NCBI GenBank assembly: GCA_012797725.1
Contig: JAAZON010000403.1
Span: 1-5,158, forward strand
Direction of reading: 5' to 3'
Length of the DNA stretch: 5,158 nt
Origin: SAR324 cluster bacterium
GTDB lineage: Bacteria > Bdellovibrionota > UBA2361 > JAAZON01
Below, piece after piece: positions 1 through 5,158 of the stretch. A program made the position numbers and the translations under genes. How positions within the stretch are numbered: the first letter of the stretch is position 1; each line of letters opens with the position of its first letter. A model generated the notes under the pieces. It was not told where the DNA came from, did not search any database, and saw only the letters and a program-made list of their open reading frames with translations.

Positions 1-506
1 ATAGCAAGACGCTCCAATTCATTTCCGAAGGCATCTTTCTTAAAGAATTCAGCTAAATTATCAGAACGTGCTAACGCTTGTATAAAAAGCTCCCCTCCTG
101 GTTTATATCCAAGATTCACCCAATCTACACCATATTCCCACTTCTCATTTGCATTCTCCTTCATCAAGCGCTTAATGACATGCTCTGGGATAGTGTTTAA
201 GAAGGGCTCAGAAATTGCCACTATTGAAAATACAGCAAAACGAAGACGCTTTCTAAGCAAATGCTCAACTATCACTTCTGTCTGTGGCTGATTTTCCGCG
301 TGAGTTCCAGGTCCAAAATCCATAGCAATCAGGGAAAGACTGGGTTTCTCTGTGTTAATAGACTCCACAACTTTAAAAAGCTTCTCACCCGCTGGCAATC
401 TTGCTGGTTTAACAGTCCATCCCGTTGCAATAGGAAATCCTATAGCGACAAGGAGTACAATATAGATGATCCGTCGATCTATATTAGACAGGAGTTTTGA
501 AATCAT
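1..506 (-). CDS. Membrane-anchored protein with extracytoplasmic alpha/beta-like domain, 3' end outside window
   Basis: The frame is open from ATG 506 to the left edge, giving 168 residues of an incomplete protein. The N-terminus MISKLLSNIDRRIIYIVLL holds a basic cytoplasmic tail and a transmembrane helix at about 13-30. The rest is predicted to be outside the cytoplasm. Residues 56-97 read as strand-helix-strand: SLSLIAMDFGPGT (56-68), a helix with EVIVEHLLRKR (77-87), then LRFAVFSIVAIS. Near the edge is VDWVNLGYKPGGE (127-139), a motif I recall from proteins encoded next to DUF6754 genes; I know no biochemical role for it. The start is fixed by a 4-nt overlap with the six-helix gene and a GGAGAG site. 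Nothing suggests a broken gene. A substrate-binding or hydrolase-like role is possible from the fold pattern but unproven. Confidence 0.85.
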   Translation of the reverse strand, partial: MISKLLSNIDRRIIYIVLLVAIGFPIATGWTVKPARLPAGEKLFKVVESINTEKPSLSLIAMDFGPGTHAENQPQTEVIVEHLLRKRLRFAVFSIVAISEPFLNTIPEHVIKRLMKENANEKWEYGVDWVNLGYKPGGELFIQALARSDNLAEFFKKDAFGNELERLA

Positions 507-1519
507 GATCTCTCCGAAAAAGACTCGGATTCAATAGAAAACCACATGCGAAAAGCAAGCACTAAACCCGCAACAGCTGCACCAATTCTGATTGCTCGAA
601 ACGCAGCCCCATTTGGTATATTCATCAACCAACTTCGCATCTCACCAAAATAATCCAAAATCCCGGATGCAAAAGACATTTGCCCAAGCATTACAATCAA
701 AGCCGCAAGCATCATAAGAGCTGCTTCAAAGGAACGGACTCTAAAAGCTCTGTAAGCTGCTACTGCAATATAAAAACCAAGCAAAGAAAACATTGCTGCA
801 CCCAATGAAATAAAGAATCCTTCCTTTAGCAAAACAAAGAGACGAACCAAATTGCTATTCTTATGCTTCTCAGCTTCAAATTTCGCTCTGCTAGCACTCA
901 TCAACGACAAAACTTCTGAGATAGATTGAAGATTCTCAACGCGTCCAATATCAATTGCATCAAGCTCCGCTTCTTGGGCTTTCATTTCCTTGCAAAAAGA
1001 AATTAGTTTCAAAGAATGAGAAATATCAGAAGCGACGCAAGGACTAGAATAAGCATCCAGAGATTCTTTCAGCTTCAGCATGCGAAAGTCCGCAGGTGGT
1101 ACATCTTTACGATTACTACTTATGTCCTTCTCAATTTGTCTTGCGAATTGAGACAATAATCTCAGTTCATCTGCAGCCCTGGCTGCATTTAATCCTGCTA
1201 CCCACTCATAAAGGGATAAAGACATCATTAGCAATAGGCCAAAAAGCAGTGCGAAACTGTTCAAGCTGCCTTTTTTCTTGAATAAGATCCGGGATCCGTG
1301 AGTGAGAAAGAGATTAATCAGGCCAAGGCCCAGTGCCATAGCACCTACACTAATAAATCCATTAGAAATATTCTCATGGTACTGGGCAACTCCAATAGCT
1401 TTAAGAAGACGAGCAGGCAGAATGAATTCAAGGAAAAAATAAAGCCCTCCCAAAAAGGTTACAACGGCAACCAGACCTTTTCTATAATTGAATTTTATTT
1501 CCTTATTCCAACCACTCAC
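503..1519 (-). CDS. Six-helix membrane protein of the DUF6754 neighbourhood
   Basis: Function unknown. The 338-residue protein has likely transmembrane helices at about 15-35, 55-73, 87-108, 233-256, 264-286 and 307-327. Positive residues (NYRKG at 11-15, RILFKKKG at 77-84, YRAFRVR at 256-262) put both ends and these loops inside. Residues 110-230 then form one large extracytoplasmic, mostly helical domain with two cysteines (161 and 176) that could form a disulfide. The C-terminal third (ALMMLAALIVMLGQ, then MNIPNGAAFRAIRIGAA and LAFRMWFSIES) resembles what I recall of proteins encoded beside DUF6754 genes. It shows no transporter signature I can name. The start is GTG at 1519, overlapping the previous stop as GTGA, with GGA 9 nt upstream. 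Its own stop overlaps the next ATG (ATGA). Tight coupling to both neighbours suggests subunits of one complex. Confidence 0.85.
   Translation of the reverse strand: MSGWNKEIKFNYRKGLVAVVTFLGGLYFFLEFILPARLLKAIGVAQYHENISNGFISVGAMALGLGLINLFLTHGSRILFKKKGSLNSFALLFGLLLMMSLSLYEWVAGLNAARAADELRLLSQFARQIEKDISSNRKDVPPADFRMLKLKESLDAYSSPCVASDISHSLKLISFCKEMKAQEAELDAIDIGRVENLQSISEVLSLMSASRAKFEAEKHKNSNLVRLFVLLKEGFFISLGAAMFSLLGFYIAVAAYRAFRVRSFEAALMMLAALIVMLGQMSFASGILDYFGEMRSWLMNIPNGAAFRAIRIGAAVAGLVLAFRMWFSIESESFSERS
510..515 (-). promoter_or_regulatory. Strong Shine-Dalgarno site for the ATG at 506
   Basis: The transcript reads GGAGAG inside the end of the six-helix protein gene, with GGAG 5 nt from ATG. Together with the ATGA overlap it fixes the start of the leftmost gene. 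Confidence 0.75.
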
Positions 1520-2346
1520 AAAACAAATTCCAGAAACTTATCGTATATCCAAGTACCACCGCTAATTAATTCACCTATATTATTCAGGGCTAAATCAGGA
1601 AATACTGAATTAAAAGTACTAATCAAAACTCCAATTACTATCATTGTAAAGAACAAAAGTTTTCCAATGTCCTGCCCTACCAGACTTCCAAGTTGAACAG
1701 GCTCTTGACTTAAATAGGCTGAGGCAGCAAACAACTCCTCTCCGATCAGTGTGTAATCACAAGCCGCAATGAAAAATGCCACCTGTTCTGGTGTAACAGT
1801 GGCTGCAACTTGCATAGCTCCGATTTGCTGACCTGCTTCCGCGAGAATCAAGGCTTCTCCGGCAAAAGATCCAAACAAAAATGCCGAGGCTACACGTTCC
1901 CTATGAAGGAGCCCTATATACCCGGAGGCAAAGGCAAGTTGATCTTCAGAAAGAAAAATTATTTGCTGCGGATCGAAATTTGACAACTTGCCAACATTTC
2001 GGTATGCGTCCCGCATGACATCTTCGGTAATGGCCATCACATCTGGTGCACTTTGAGGAGCAAAAAGTCTTGAAGCGAAAAGTGCTGCTTTTCTTGAAAC
2101 ATAAAATAAGACCCCCAAAGCCGCGTAAAGAACGGGACTTACTCCTGTCAACCCCGTCGTAAATGATATTGGCCTTCCAAGCTCAGCGGCTCTTCCTATG
2201 GCCTCATCAATGGCATCAACTCCGGAGATACGACGAACATAAATTTTCTCTCCACGCCTAGCTTTGCGCATAAAGAACAAAACTAAGCTGCATACAAGGC
2301 ATAGTATCAATAACATTCCAGGACTTGCGTGCTCTACCCCTTGCAT
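1516..2346 (-). CDS. DUF6754-type membrane protein
   Basis: I recognise this from memory as a DUF6754 family member, a family without known function. The 276-residue protein has a transmembrane helix at about 10-26 followed by RKARRGEKIYVRR, whose positive charge places the central domain in the cytoplasm. A second helix lies at about 229-248, and the last 28 residues would be outside. The central domain (35-225) carries the features I associate with the family: GVDAIDEAIGRAAELGRP (42-59), FLSEDQLAFASG (131-142), GEALILAEAG (163-172), and ACDYTLIGEELFAASAYLS (195-213) followed by LGSLVGQDIGKL. The moderately hydrophobic stretch at 65-96 probably belongs to an alpha/beta core, not a membrane helix. 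ATG 2346 has AAGAG about 9 nt upstream and follows the small membrane protein by 13 nt. Its stop overlaps the next start (GTGA). No enzyme activity should be assigned, though the conserved acidic and Cys-Asp-Tyr residues are notable. Confidence 0.85.
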   Translation of the reverse strand: MQGVEHASPGMLLILCLVCSLVLFFMRKARRGEKIYVRRISGVDAIDEAIGRAAELGRPISFTTGLTGVSPVLYAALGVLFYVSRKAALFASRLFAPQSAPDVMAITEDVMRDAYRNVGKLSNFDPQQIIFLSEDQLAFASGYIGLLHRERVASAFLFGSFAGEALILAEAGQQIGAMQVAATVTPEQVAFFIAACDYTLIGEELFAASAYLSQEPVQLGSLVGQDIGKLLFFTMIVIGVLISTFNSVFPDLALNNIGELISGGTWIYDKFLEFVL

Positions 2347-2359
2347 AAACTTAAGCTCT

Positions 2360-2665
2360 TTACTCTAAACTCTCTATTGTTTGTATCAACCGTTCGATGT
2401 TTTCGGAAGATTCAAAAAGCATCTTGACTTTTTGCTGGAAATCTCGGCCAAAAAGCATAAACAGCACAGGTGCTGAAAGAAGTGAGAGATTATACAATAC
2501 TCCACATAAAGGCTTGTGCATTTCAAGAAATAACTTCGCAGGCACAGCAAGCCCCCGATGAACAATGGGATCAGCGAGTGAAAGATAAAAAGTCTCAGGC
2601 AAATTTCCTTCTGTCTTTTCTCCCATCTCCTTCGTTTTCTGTGGAATCTTACTATAATCCATCAC
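2360..2665 (-). CDS. Small single-helix membrane protein, unknown function
   Basis: I do not recognise this 101-residue protein. A polar N-terminus (1-24, with TKEMGEKTEG) is followed by an amphipathic stretch (25-50). One hydrophobic segment follows at about 53-72 (LCGVLYNLSLLSAPVLFMLF). A basic-then-acidic helical tail ends at 101 (FQQKVKMLFESSENIERL). It is predicted to be a small bitopic membrane protein; the charge bias is too weak to orient it firmly. It is likely real: it fills the only sizeable space between two well-supported genes, with 9 nt and 13 nt gaps in the same direction. The start may be GTG 2665 or ATG 2662. An accessory subunit of the adjacent DUF6754-type membrane complex is a reasonable inference from position alone. 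Confidence 0.7.
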   Translation of the reverse strand: MMDYSKIPQKTKEMGEKTEGNLPETFYLSLADPIVHRGLAVPAKLFLEMHKPLCGVLYNLSLLSAPVLFMLFGRDFQQKVKMLFESSENIERLIQTIESLE

Positions 2666-2670
2666 AATAT

Positions 2671-2676
2671 CTTTTT
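2671..2676 (-). promoter_or_regulatory. Weak ribosome-binding site before tandem GTG-ATG starts
   Basis: The transcript reads AAAAAG overlapping the upstream stop codon, then ATATT, then GTG ATG. Spacing is 5 nt to GTG (2665) and 8 nt to ATG (2662). The site does not decide between the two starts, which differ by one residue. There is no better site nearby, so initiation may rely on coupling to the preceding gene. Confidence 0.4.
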
Positions 2677-3562
2677 AGTGATTAAGAATTATTTGATTCT
2701 GTCCTTCAAGTTCACTTCTATATCGCCTGAGAGTTCCCAACTTCTGCACAAGAGCTTGCTCATTCTCTCCTTTGACTGAATCGATTAATGCCCGCTTTTG
2801 TTCTGGAGTCTCTTCATCGCCTGAGCTTTGTTGTCTCATTTTATACTCTGCGGCTTTCAACGACGCATTTAACTCAGCAAGTTGAGTATTCAACTCCGAG
2901 TCTCGTCGAAGATAGTTCCTGGGTTGGGGATAAGTGCTTAGCTGTCTCAGCGCTGTCTCATAGTTGGTTGTATCACGCTGCAGACGTTCTAGAATCTCTT
3001 GATTACTCAAAGACTCTTCTCTAACTTCAACTATTCGTCCAATATCAGCGATCAGATCCACATCCCTCTGAAGCCTTTTTAACTCCCCTTCTTGACTTCT
3101 TTCCAGTTCAAGATTCCTTTGAAGACGATGTTGGCGCTCCAAAATATAACGTCTAAGAGATTCAATATCATCAAATGCGTCTATAACCTGCTCAGATGGC
3201 CTTTCGTAAAGCGATGAAATAGCCATCTCTCCATTAAGCCCTATGACCACAGCTCCATACTGGAGAACGCCGCTCTGAGCATAAGGGACACGGGCTCCAA
3301 CTAAGAACTTTTCCAAATTAGCACTTTCCCCACTACCCGAATTAGTTTGCGTAGCCACTATTGCCGCTGGAACAACACTTAAGCTTTGACCATCTATAAG
3401 CAACATGAAGGCTCTCTCGGGAGGAAATGACAGATCTTGTACTGTATCTACTAGTATCGTACGTTCCGATTGTTGAGCATTAACATTAAAAGCAAATTGG
3501 AATTGTAATCCAAACATAAAAATGAAAAACATTGTGATATTAGTAAATGCGCTTCGCTTCAT
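2675..3562 (-). CDS. Exported coiled-coil protein with signal peptide
   Basis: Function unknown. The 295-residue product begins MKRSAF, followed by a hydrophobic core (about 10-25) and NVNA at 26-29 just before QQS. This is a convincing Sec signal peptide with predicted cleavage after Ala29; no lipobox cysteine is present. Residues about 34-118 are beta-like with few charges. A short Ser/Gly/Asn-rich loop sits at 72-81. From about 130 to 290 the chain is almost wholly charged helix (for example IESLRRYILERQHRLQRNLE), broken by a proline-containing spot at 211-215 (YPQPR) and a polar loop at 246-254, so two or three coiled-coil segments are likely. The ATG overlaps the previous stop (ATGA), with GGA 6 nt upstream inside the preceding gene. 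Its order of parts matches that of the anchored neighbour. A periplasmic or surface structural partner is the simplest reading. Confidence 0.85.
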   Translation of the reverse strand: MKRSAFTNITMFFIFMFGLQFQFAFNVNAQQSERTILVDTVQDLSFPPERAFMLLIDGQSLSVVPAAIVATQTNSGSGESANLEKFLVGARVPYAQSGVLQYGAVVIGLNGEMAISSLYERPSEQVIDAFDDIESLRRYILERQHRLQRNLELERSQEGELKRLQRDVDLIADIGRIVEVREESLSNQEILERLQRDTTNYETALRQLSTYPQPRNYLRRDSELNTQLAELNASLKAAEYKMRQQSSGDEETPEQKRALIDSVKGENEQALVQKLGTLRRYRSELEGQNQIILNH

Positions 3563-4623
3563 TGGGCTTCCGTTTGCTCCACTGAGTTTTTCATTTCTCC
3601 AGGATGAAGCAATGCATATATGCGCTCCTGTTCTTCCGCAAGCTGTCGCTTTAAAGTGACAATACGCTTTGCTTTGTTATATGCCTCCTGAAACTCAGGC
3701 GTTTCCGTCTCCACATTATGCCCTAGCATTATTTGAATCCATGCCTTATCCTTTTCAAGACTTTCTCTGGCCAAGGAAACGAGCTTGCCCATTTCCGTAA
3801 CCTTGTAGGCAAGCCTTACTTTTTGTTCAAGTCTCTCCATTTCACTTTGCTTTTGTACAAGAGCTTCCTTTAGTTTCTCCGCCCGCATCTTCTCATCATT
3901 GTACTTTTTTTCCGCATTAGCTTTAAGACTTTCCTTCTCATCTATGTAACTCATTAATTTCTCAATTTCCTTCTGCTGTTCCGGAATACGCTTCTCTGAC
4001 AGGGCGAGTTTGGCTTCAATTTCATCGAGCTCTGTCTTCAGGGCAAGCCAGTTAATATCTGATGTTTCCGTGTTCTCATATGTTCTAATAAGGTTGCTAT
4101 CAAGCAGATGCAATGTCCAATGGCCGACTGCTTTCTTTGAACTTGAACCAACCGCTCCTTCGTACCTCCCCTTGGATGATTCATTCCCACTAAGTAGGAA
4201 CTCCTCGCCTTGCCTCTTGATAGATATTGCATCAATGCTTTTCTCTTCACTACCTGCCGGAACATCAACAGGAACAATTGAAGCTTTCCATCCTTTTTCG
4301 AGCGGCCAAATCAACATCTTTCGACCGGCTTTGTCCCTCATGGCAAATAAAGGAATTGAGTTGCCATTTAAACTTTCAATCTTGCCCGTATAGAATCCTA
4401 TCTGAAGGATTGGAAAATTCGACTTTTTAAAGCTGAAAATGGAAATCAGGATGACACCAACACATATCAAAAGGGATATTAACAGGGGATGACGATTTTT
4501 TCTCCTGGACTTATTTGGATCAGTGGTAACACTTCGTCTATCAACTTCGCCTTCTTGCCTTCGCGGTGTGCTCAACCAGTCTTCATCAACAAAATCTTTG
4601 TCAAAAAATTCCTTTTCAGACAC
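3559..4623 (-). CDS. Single-pass membrane protein with extracytoplasmic beta-rich region and long coiled coil
   Basis: I do not recognise a named family. The 354-residue protein has an acidic, then basic, N-terminal tail (1-45, ending SRRKNRH). One hydrophobic helix follows at about 46-65 (PLLISLLICVGVILISIF). By the positive-inside rule the tail is cytoplasmic and the rest lies outside the cytoplasm. Residues 72-185 look beta-rich and contain two G-x-Y-x-G motifs (76-80 and 152-156). Residues about 190-275 are a charged heptad-like coiled coil rich in E, K and L. A further helical C-terminal part follows (276-342), then a short polar tail. The GTG start is supported by an AAAAGGA site. The stop codon overlaps the start of the exported coiled-coil gene in an ATGA, so the two are likely made in step and may be partners. 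A scaffold or tether role in the envelope is inferred from architecture only. Confidence 0.85.
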   Translation of the reverse strand: MSEKEFFDKDFVDEDWLSTPRRQEGEVDRRSVTTDPNKSRRKNRHPLLISLLICVGVILISIFSFKKSNFPILQIGFYTGKIESLNGNSIPLFAMRDKAGRKMLIWPLEKGWKASIVPVDVPAGSEEKSIDAISIKRQGEEFLLSGNESSKGRYEGAVGSSSKKAVGHWTLHLLDSNLIRTYENTETSDINWLALKTELDEIEAKLALSEKRIPEQQKEIEKLMSYIDEKESLKANAEKKYNDEKMRAEKLKEALVQKQSEMERLEQKVRLAYKVTEMGKLVSLARESLEKDKAWIQIMLGHNVETETPEFQEAYNKAKRIVTLKRQLAEEQERIYALLHPGEMKNSVEQTEAQ

Positions 4624-4628
4624 GAAGA

Positions 4629-4635
4629 TCCTTTT
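4629..4635 (-). promoter_or_regulatory. Shine-Dalgarno site fixing the GTG start at 4623
   Basis: The transcript reads AAAAGGA and then a 5-nt spacer (TCTTC) before GTG. This is a good anti-16S match at close to ideal spacing. It lies in the 15-nt gap after the acyltransferase stop and supports a GTG start for the anchored coiled-coil protein. Confidence 0.7.
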
Positions 4636-4638
4636 GTA

Positions 4639-5158
4639 TTAAGATTTTAATTCTCTTATCACCTTTGCTGGAACACCAGCTGCAATAACATGTGGTGGAA
4701 TATCAGAGCGAACCAAAGAATGAGCACCAATGATGCTTCCCTCGCCAATACTCACTCCATCCAACACTGTTGTATGGGCTCCAAACCAGCAATGAGCTCC
4801 AATCTTCACTCCTCCTTTAATTTCCATTGCTCGCGAGATAAGAGGAGTCTCCTCGTCTCCTTGTTGGTGATTACCAGGACCAATGTAACAATAAGCTGCG
4901 AATAAAGTACTCGAACCAATTTCAATCTTTGACTGAGTAGCAATACGACAGTACGAACCTATATTCACTCCATCCGAAATTGAGATTTGAGCTTCTTTGG
5001 CTACCACAGTAGTGAAGCGGCCAATGCTGACATAGTCACCGATTTGTATACCGCCACTCCTTCCTCTGATATCGAGCACGCTATAATCATCCAGCATCAC
5101 TCTGCTGCCAAGTTCCAAGGCCCCCGGCCTTCTCAGTACAATACCCTTTCCAAAAGCA
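4639..5158 (-). CDS. Hexapeptide-repeat (left-handed beta-helix) acyltransferase, 5' end outside window
   Basis: Probable O- or N-acyltransferase using acetyl-CoA or similar, acting in the cytoplasm on a sugar or other surface precursor; the substrate cannot be read from the sequence. The 172 visible residues are almost all [LIV]-G-X4-type hexapeptide rungs, for example IQIGDYVSIG, VNIGSYCRIA, IEIGSSTLFA, VKIGAHCWFG and VSIGEGSIIG. They are followed by the IAAGVPAKVI tail typical of this superfamily. His in the YIGPGNHQ loop (near 4875) sits where the catalytic histidine of related enzymes lies. The frame stays open to the right edge and reads AFGKGIVLRRPGALELG, which continues family-like sequence, so the TTG at 5118 is not the start and the gene is partial. 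The stop lies 15 nt before the next gene, suggesting cotranscription. It lacks the N-terminal helical domain expected of CysE in the visible part. The superfamily is certain; the exact subfamily is not. Confidence 0.9.
   Translation of the reverse strand, partial: AFGKGIVLRRPGALELGSRVMLDDYSVLDIRGRSGGIQIGDYVSIGRFTTVVAKEAQISISDGVNIGSYCRIATQSKIEIGSSTLFAAYCYIGPGNHQQGDEETPLISRAMEIKGGVKIGAHCWFGAHTTVLDGVSIGEGSIIGAHSLVRSDIPPHVIAAGVPAKVIRELKS

Noticed and set aside
261..500. Plus-strand open frame of 79 codons
   Set aside because: It lies wholly opposite the membrane-anchored alpha/beta gene, which has a strong ribosome site and coupled start; its translation looks random.
1298..1696. Plus-strand open frame of 132 codons
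   Set aside because: It is antisense to the junction of the DUF6754 and six-helix genes. The translation is low-complexity and shows no domain or membrane pattern of its own.
2059..2154. Extra transmembrane helix in the DUF6754 protein (residues 65-96)
   Set aside because: The stretch is interrupted by charged residues (SRKAA, SRLF), and the corresponding part of the family is, as I recall, a soluble domain. An alpha/beta core is more likely.
4038..4277. Minus-strand open frame of 79 codons inside the anchored coiled-coil gene
   Set aside because: It is an alternative frame nested in a gene with a clear start, membrane helix and coiled coil; the translation has no recognisable feature.
4010..4393. 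Plus-strand open frame of 127 codons
   Set aside because: It is antisense to the anchored coiled-coil gene, is Ser-rich as expected from the reverse of charged helices, and has no supporting context.
4639..5118. A complete 159-residue acyltransferase starting at TTG 5118
   Set aside because: The frame is open upstream to the window edge and the extra residues (FGKGIVLRRPG) fit the family, so the gene is partial and begins further right.
4639..5158. Assignment of the acyltransferase as serine acetyltransferase (cysE)
   Set aside because: The hexapeptide rungs begin near the visible N-terminus, after a short FGKGIVLRRPG-type lead rather than the helical domain of CysE, and no cysteine-synthesis neighbour is present.

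Overview
The window holds seven genes, all on the minus strand and read right to left, packed with almost no intergenic DNA. In transcription order the gaps or overlaps are 15 nt, a 4-nt overlap, 9 nt, 13 nt, a 4-nt overlap and a 4-nt overlap. This is the pattern of one translationally coupled operon that begins beyond the right edge and continues past the left edge. I see no promoter, terminator, RNA gene, mobile element, repeat array or CRISPR. No gene-free stretch exceeds 15 nt.

Right end (4639-5158): the C-terminal part of a left-handed beta-helix (hexapeptide-repeat) acyltransferase, cut by the window edge. Such enzymes usually modify sugars or other cell-surface precursors.

Centre (2675-4623): two overlapping genes for coiled-coil proteins that I do not recognise. 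One is anchored in the membrane by a single helix, with a beta-rich region and a long coiled coil predicted outside the cytoplasm. The other has a signal peptide and the same order of parts (short beta-rich region, then long coiled coil).

Left half (1-2665): a small one-helix protein, a DUF6754-type protein (two membrane helices bracketing a predicted cytoplasmic alpha/beta-like domain), a six-helix membrane protein with a helical extracytoplasmic domain, and a membrane-anchored protein with an alpha/beta-like extracytoplasmic domain, cut by the left edge. From memory of related genomes, I believe the last three travel together as a conserved module with no assigned function. That belief could not be checked here.

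Together the six downstream genes look like parts of one envelope-spanning assembly: a cytoplasmic-facing domain, a polytopic core, an anchored extracytoplasmic domain, and anchored plus exported coiled coils. The function is unknown, and this is the part of the window most likely to be an undescribed system.

Organism: clearly bacterial (Shine-Dalgarno sites, GTG starts, tight operon, Sec-type signal peptide), with moderate to slightly low GC by eye. No marker gene allows a phylum call. DUF6754-type genes are, as I recall, scattered through several poorly cultivated or deep-branching phyla, so an uncultivated lineage is plausible but unproven.
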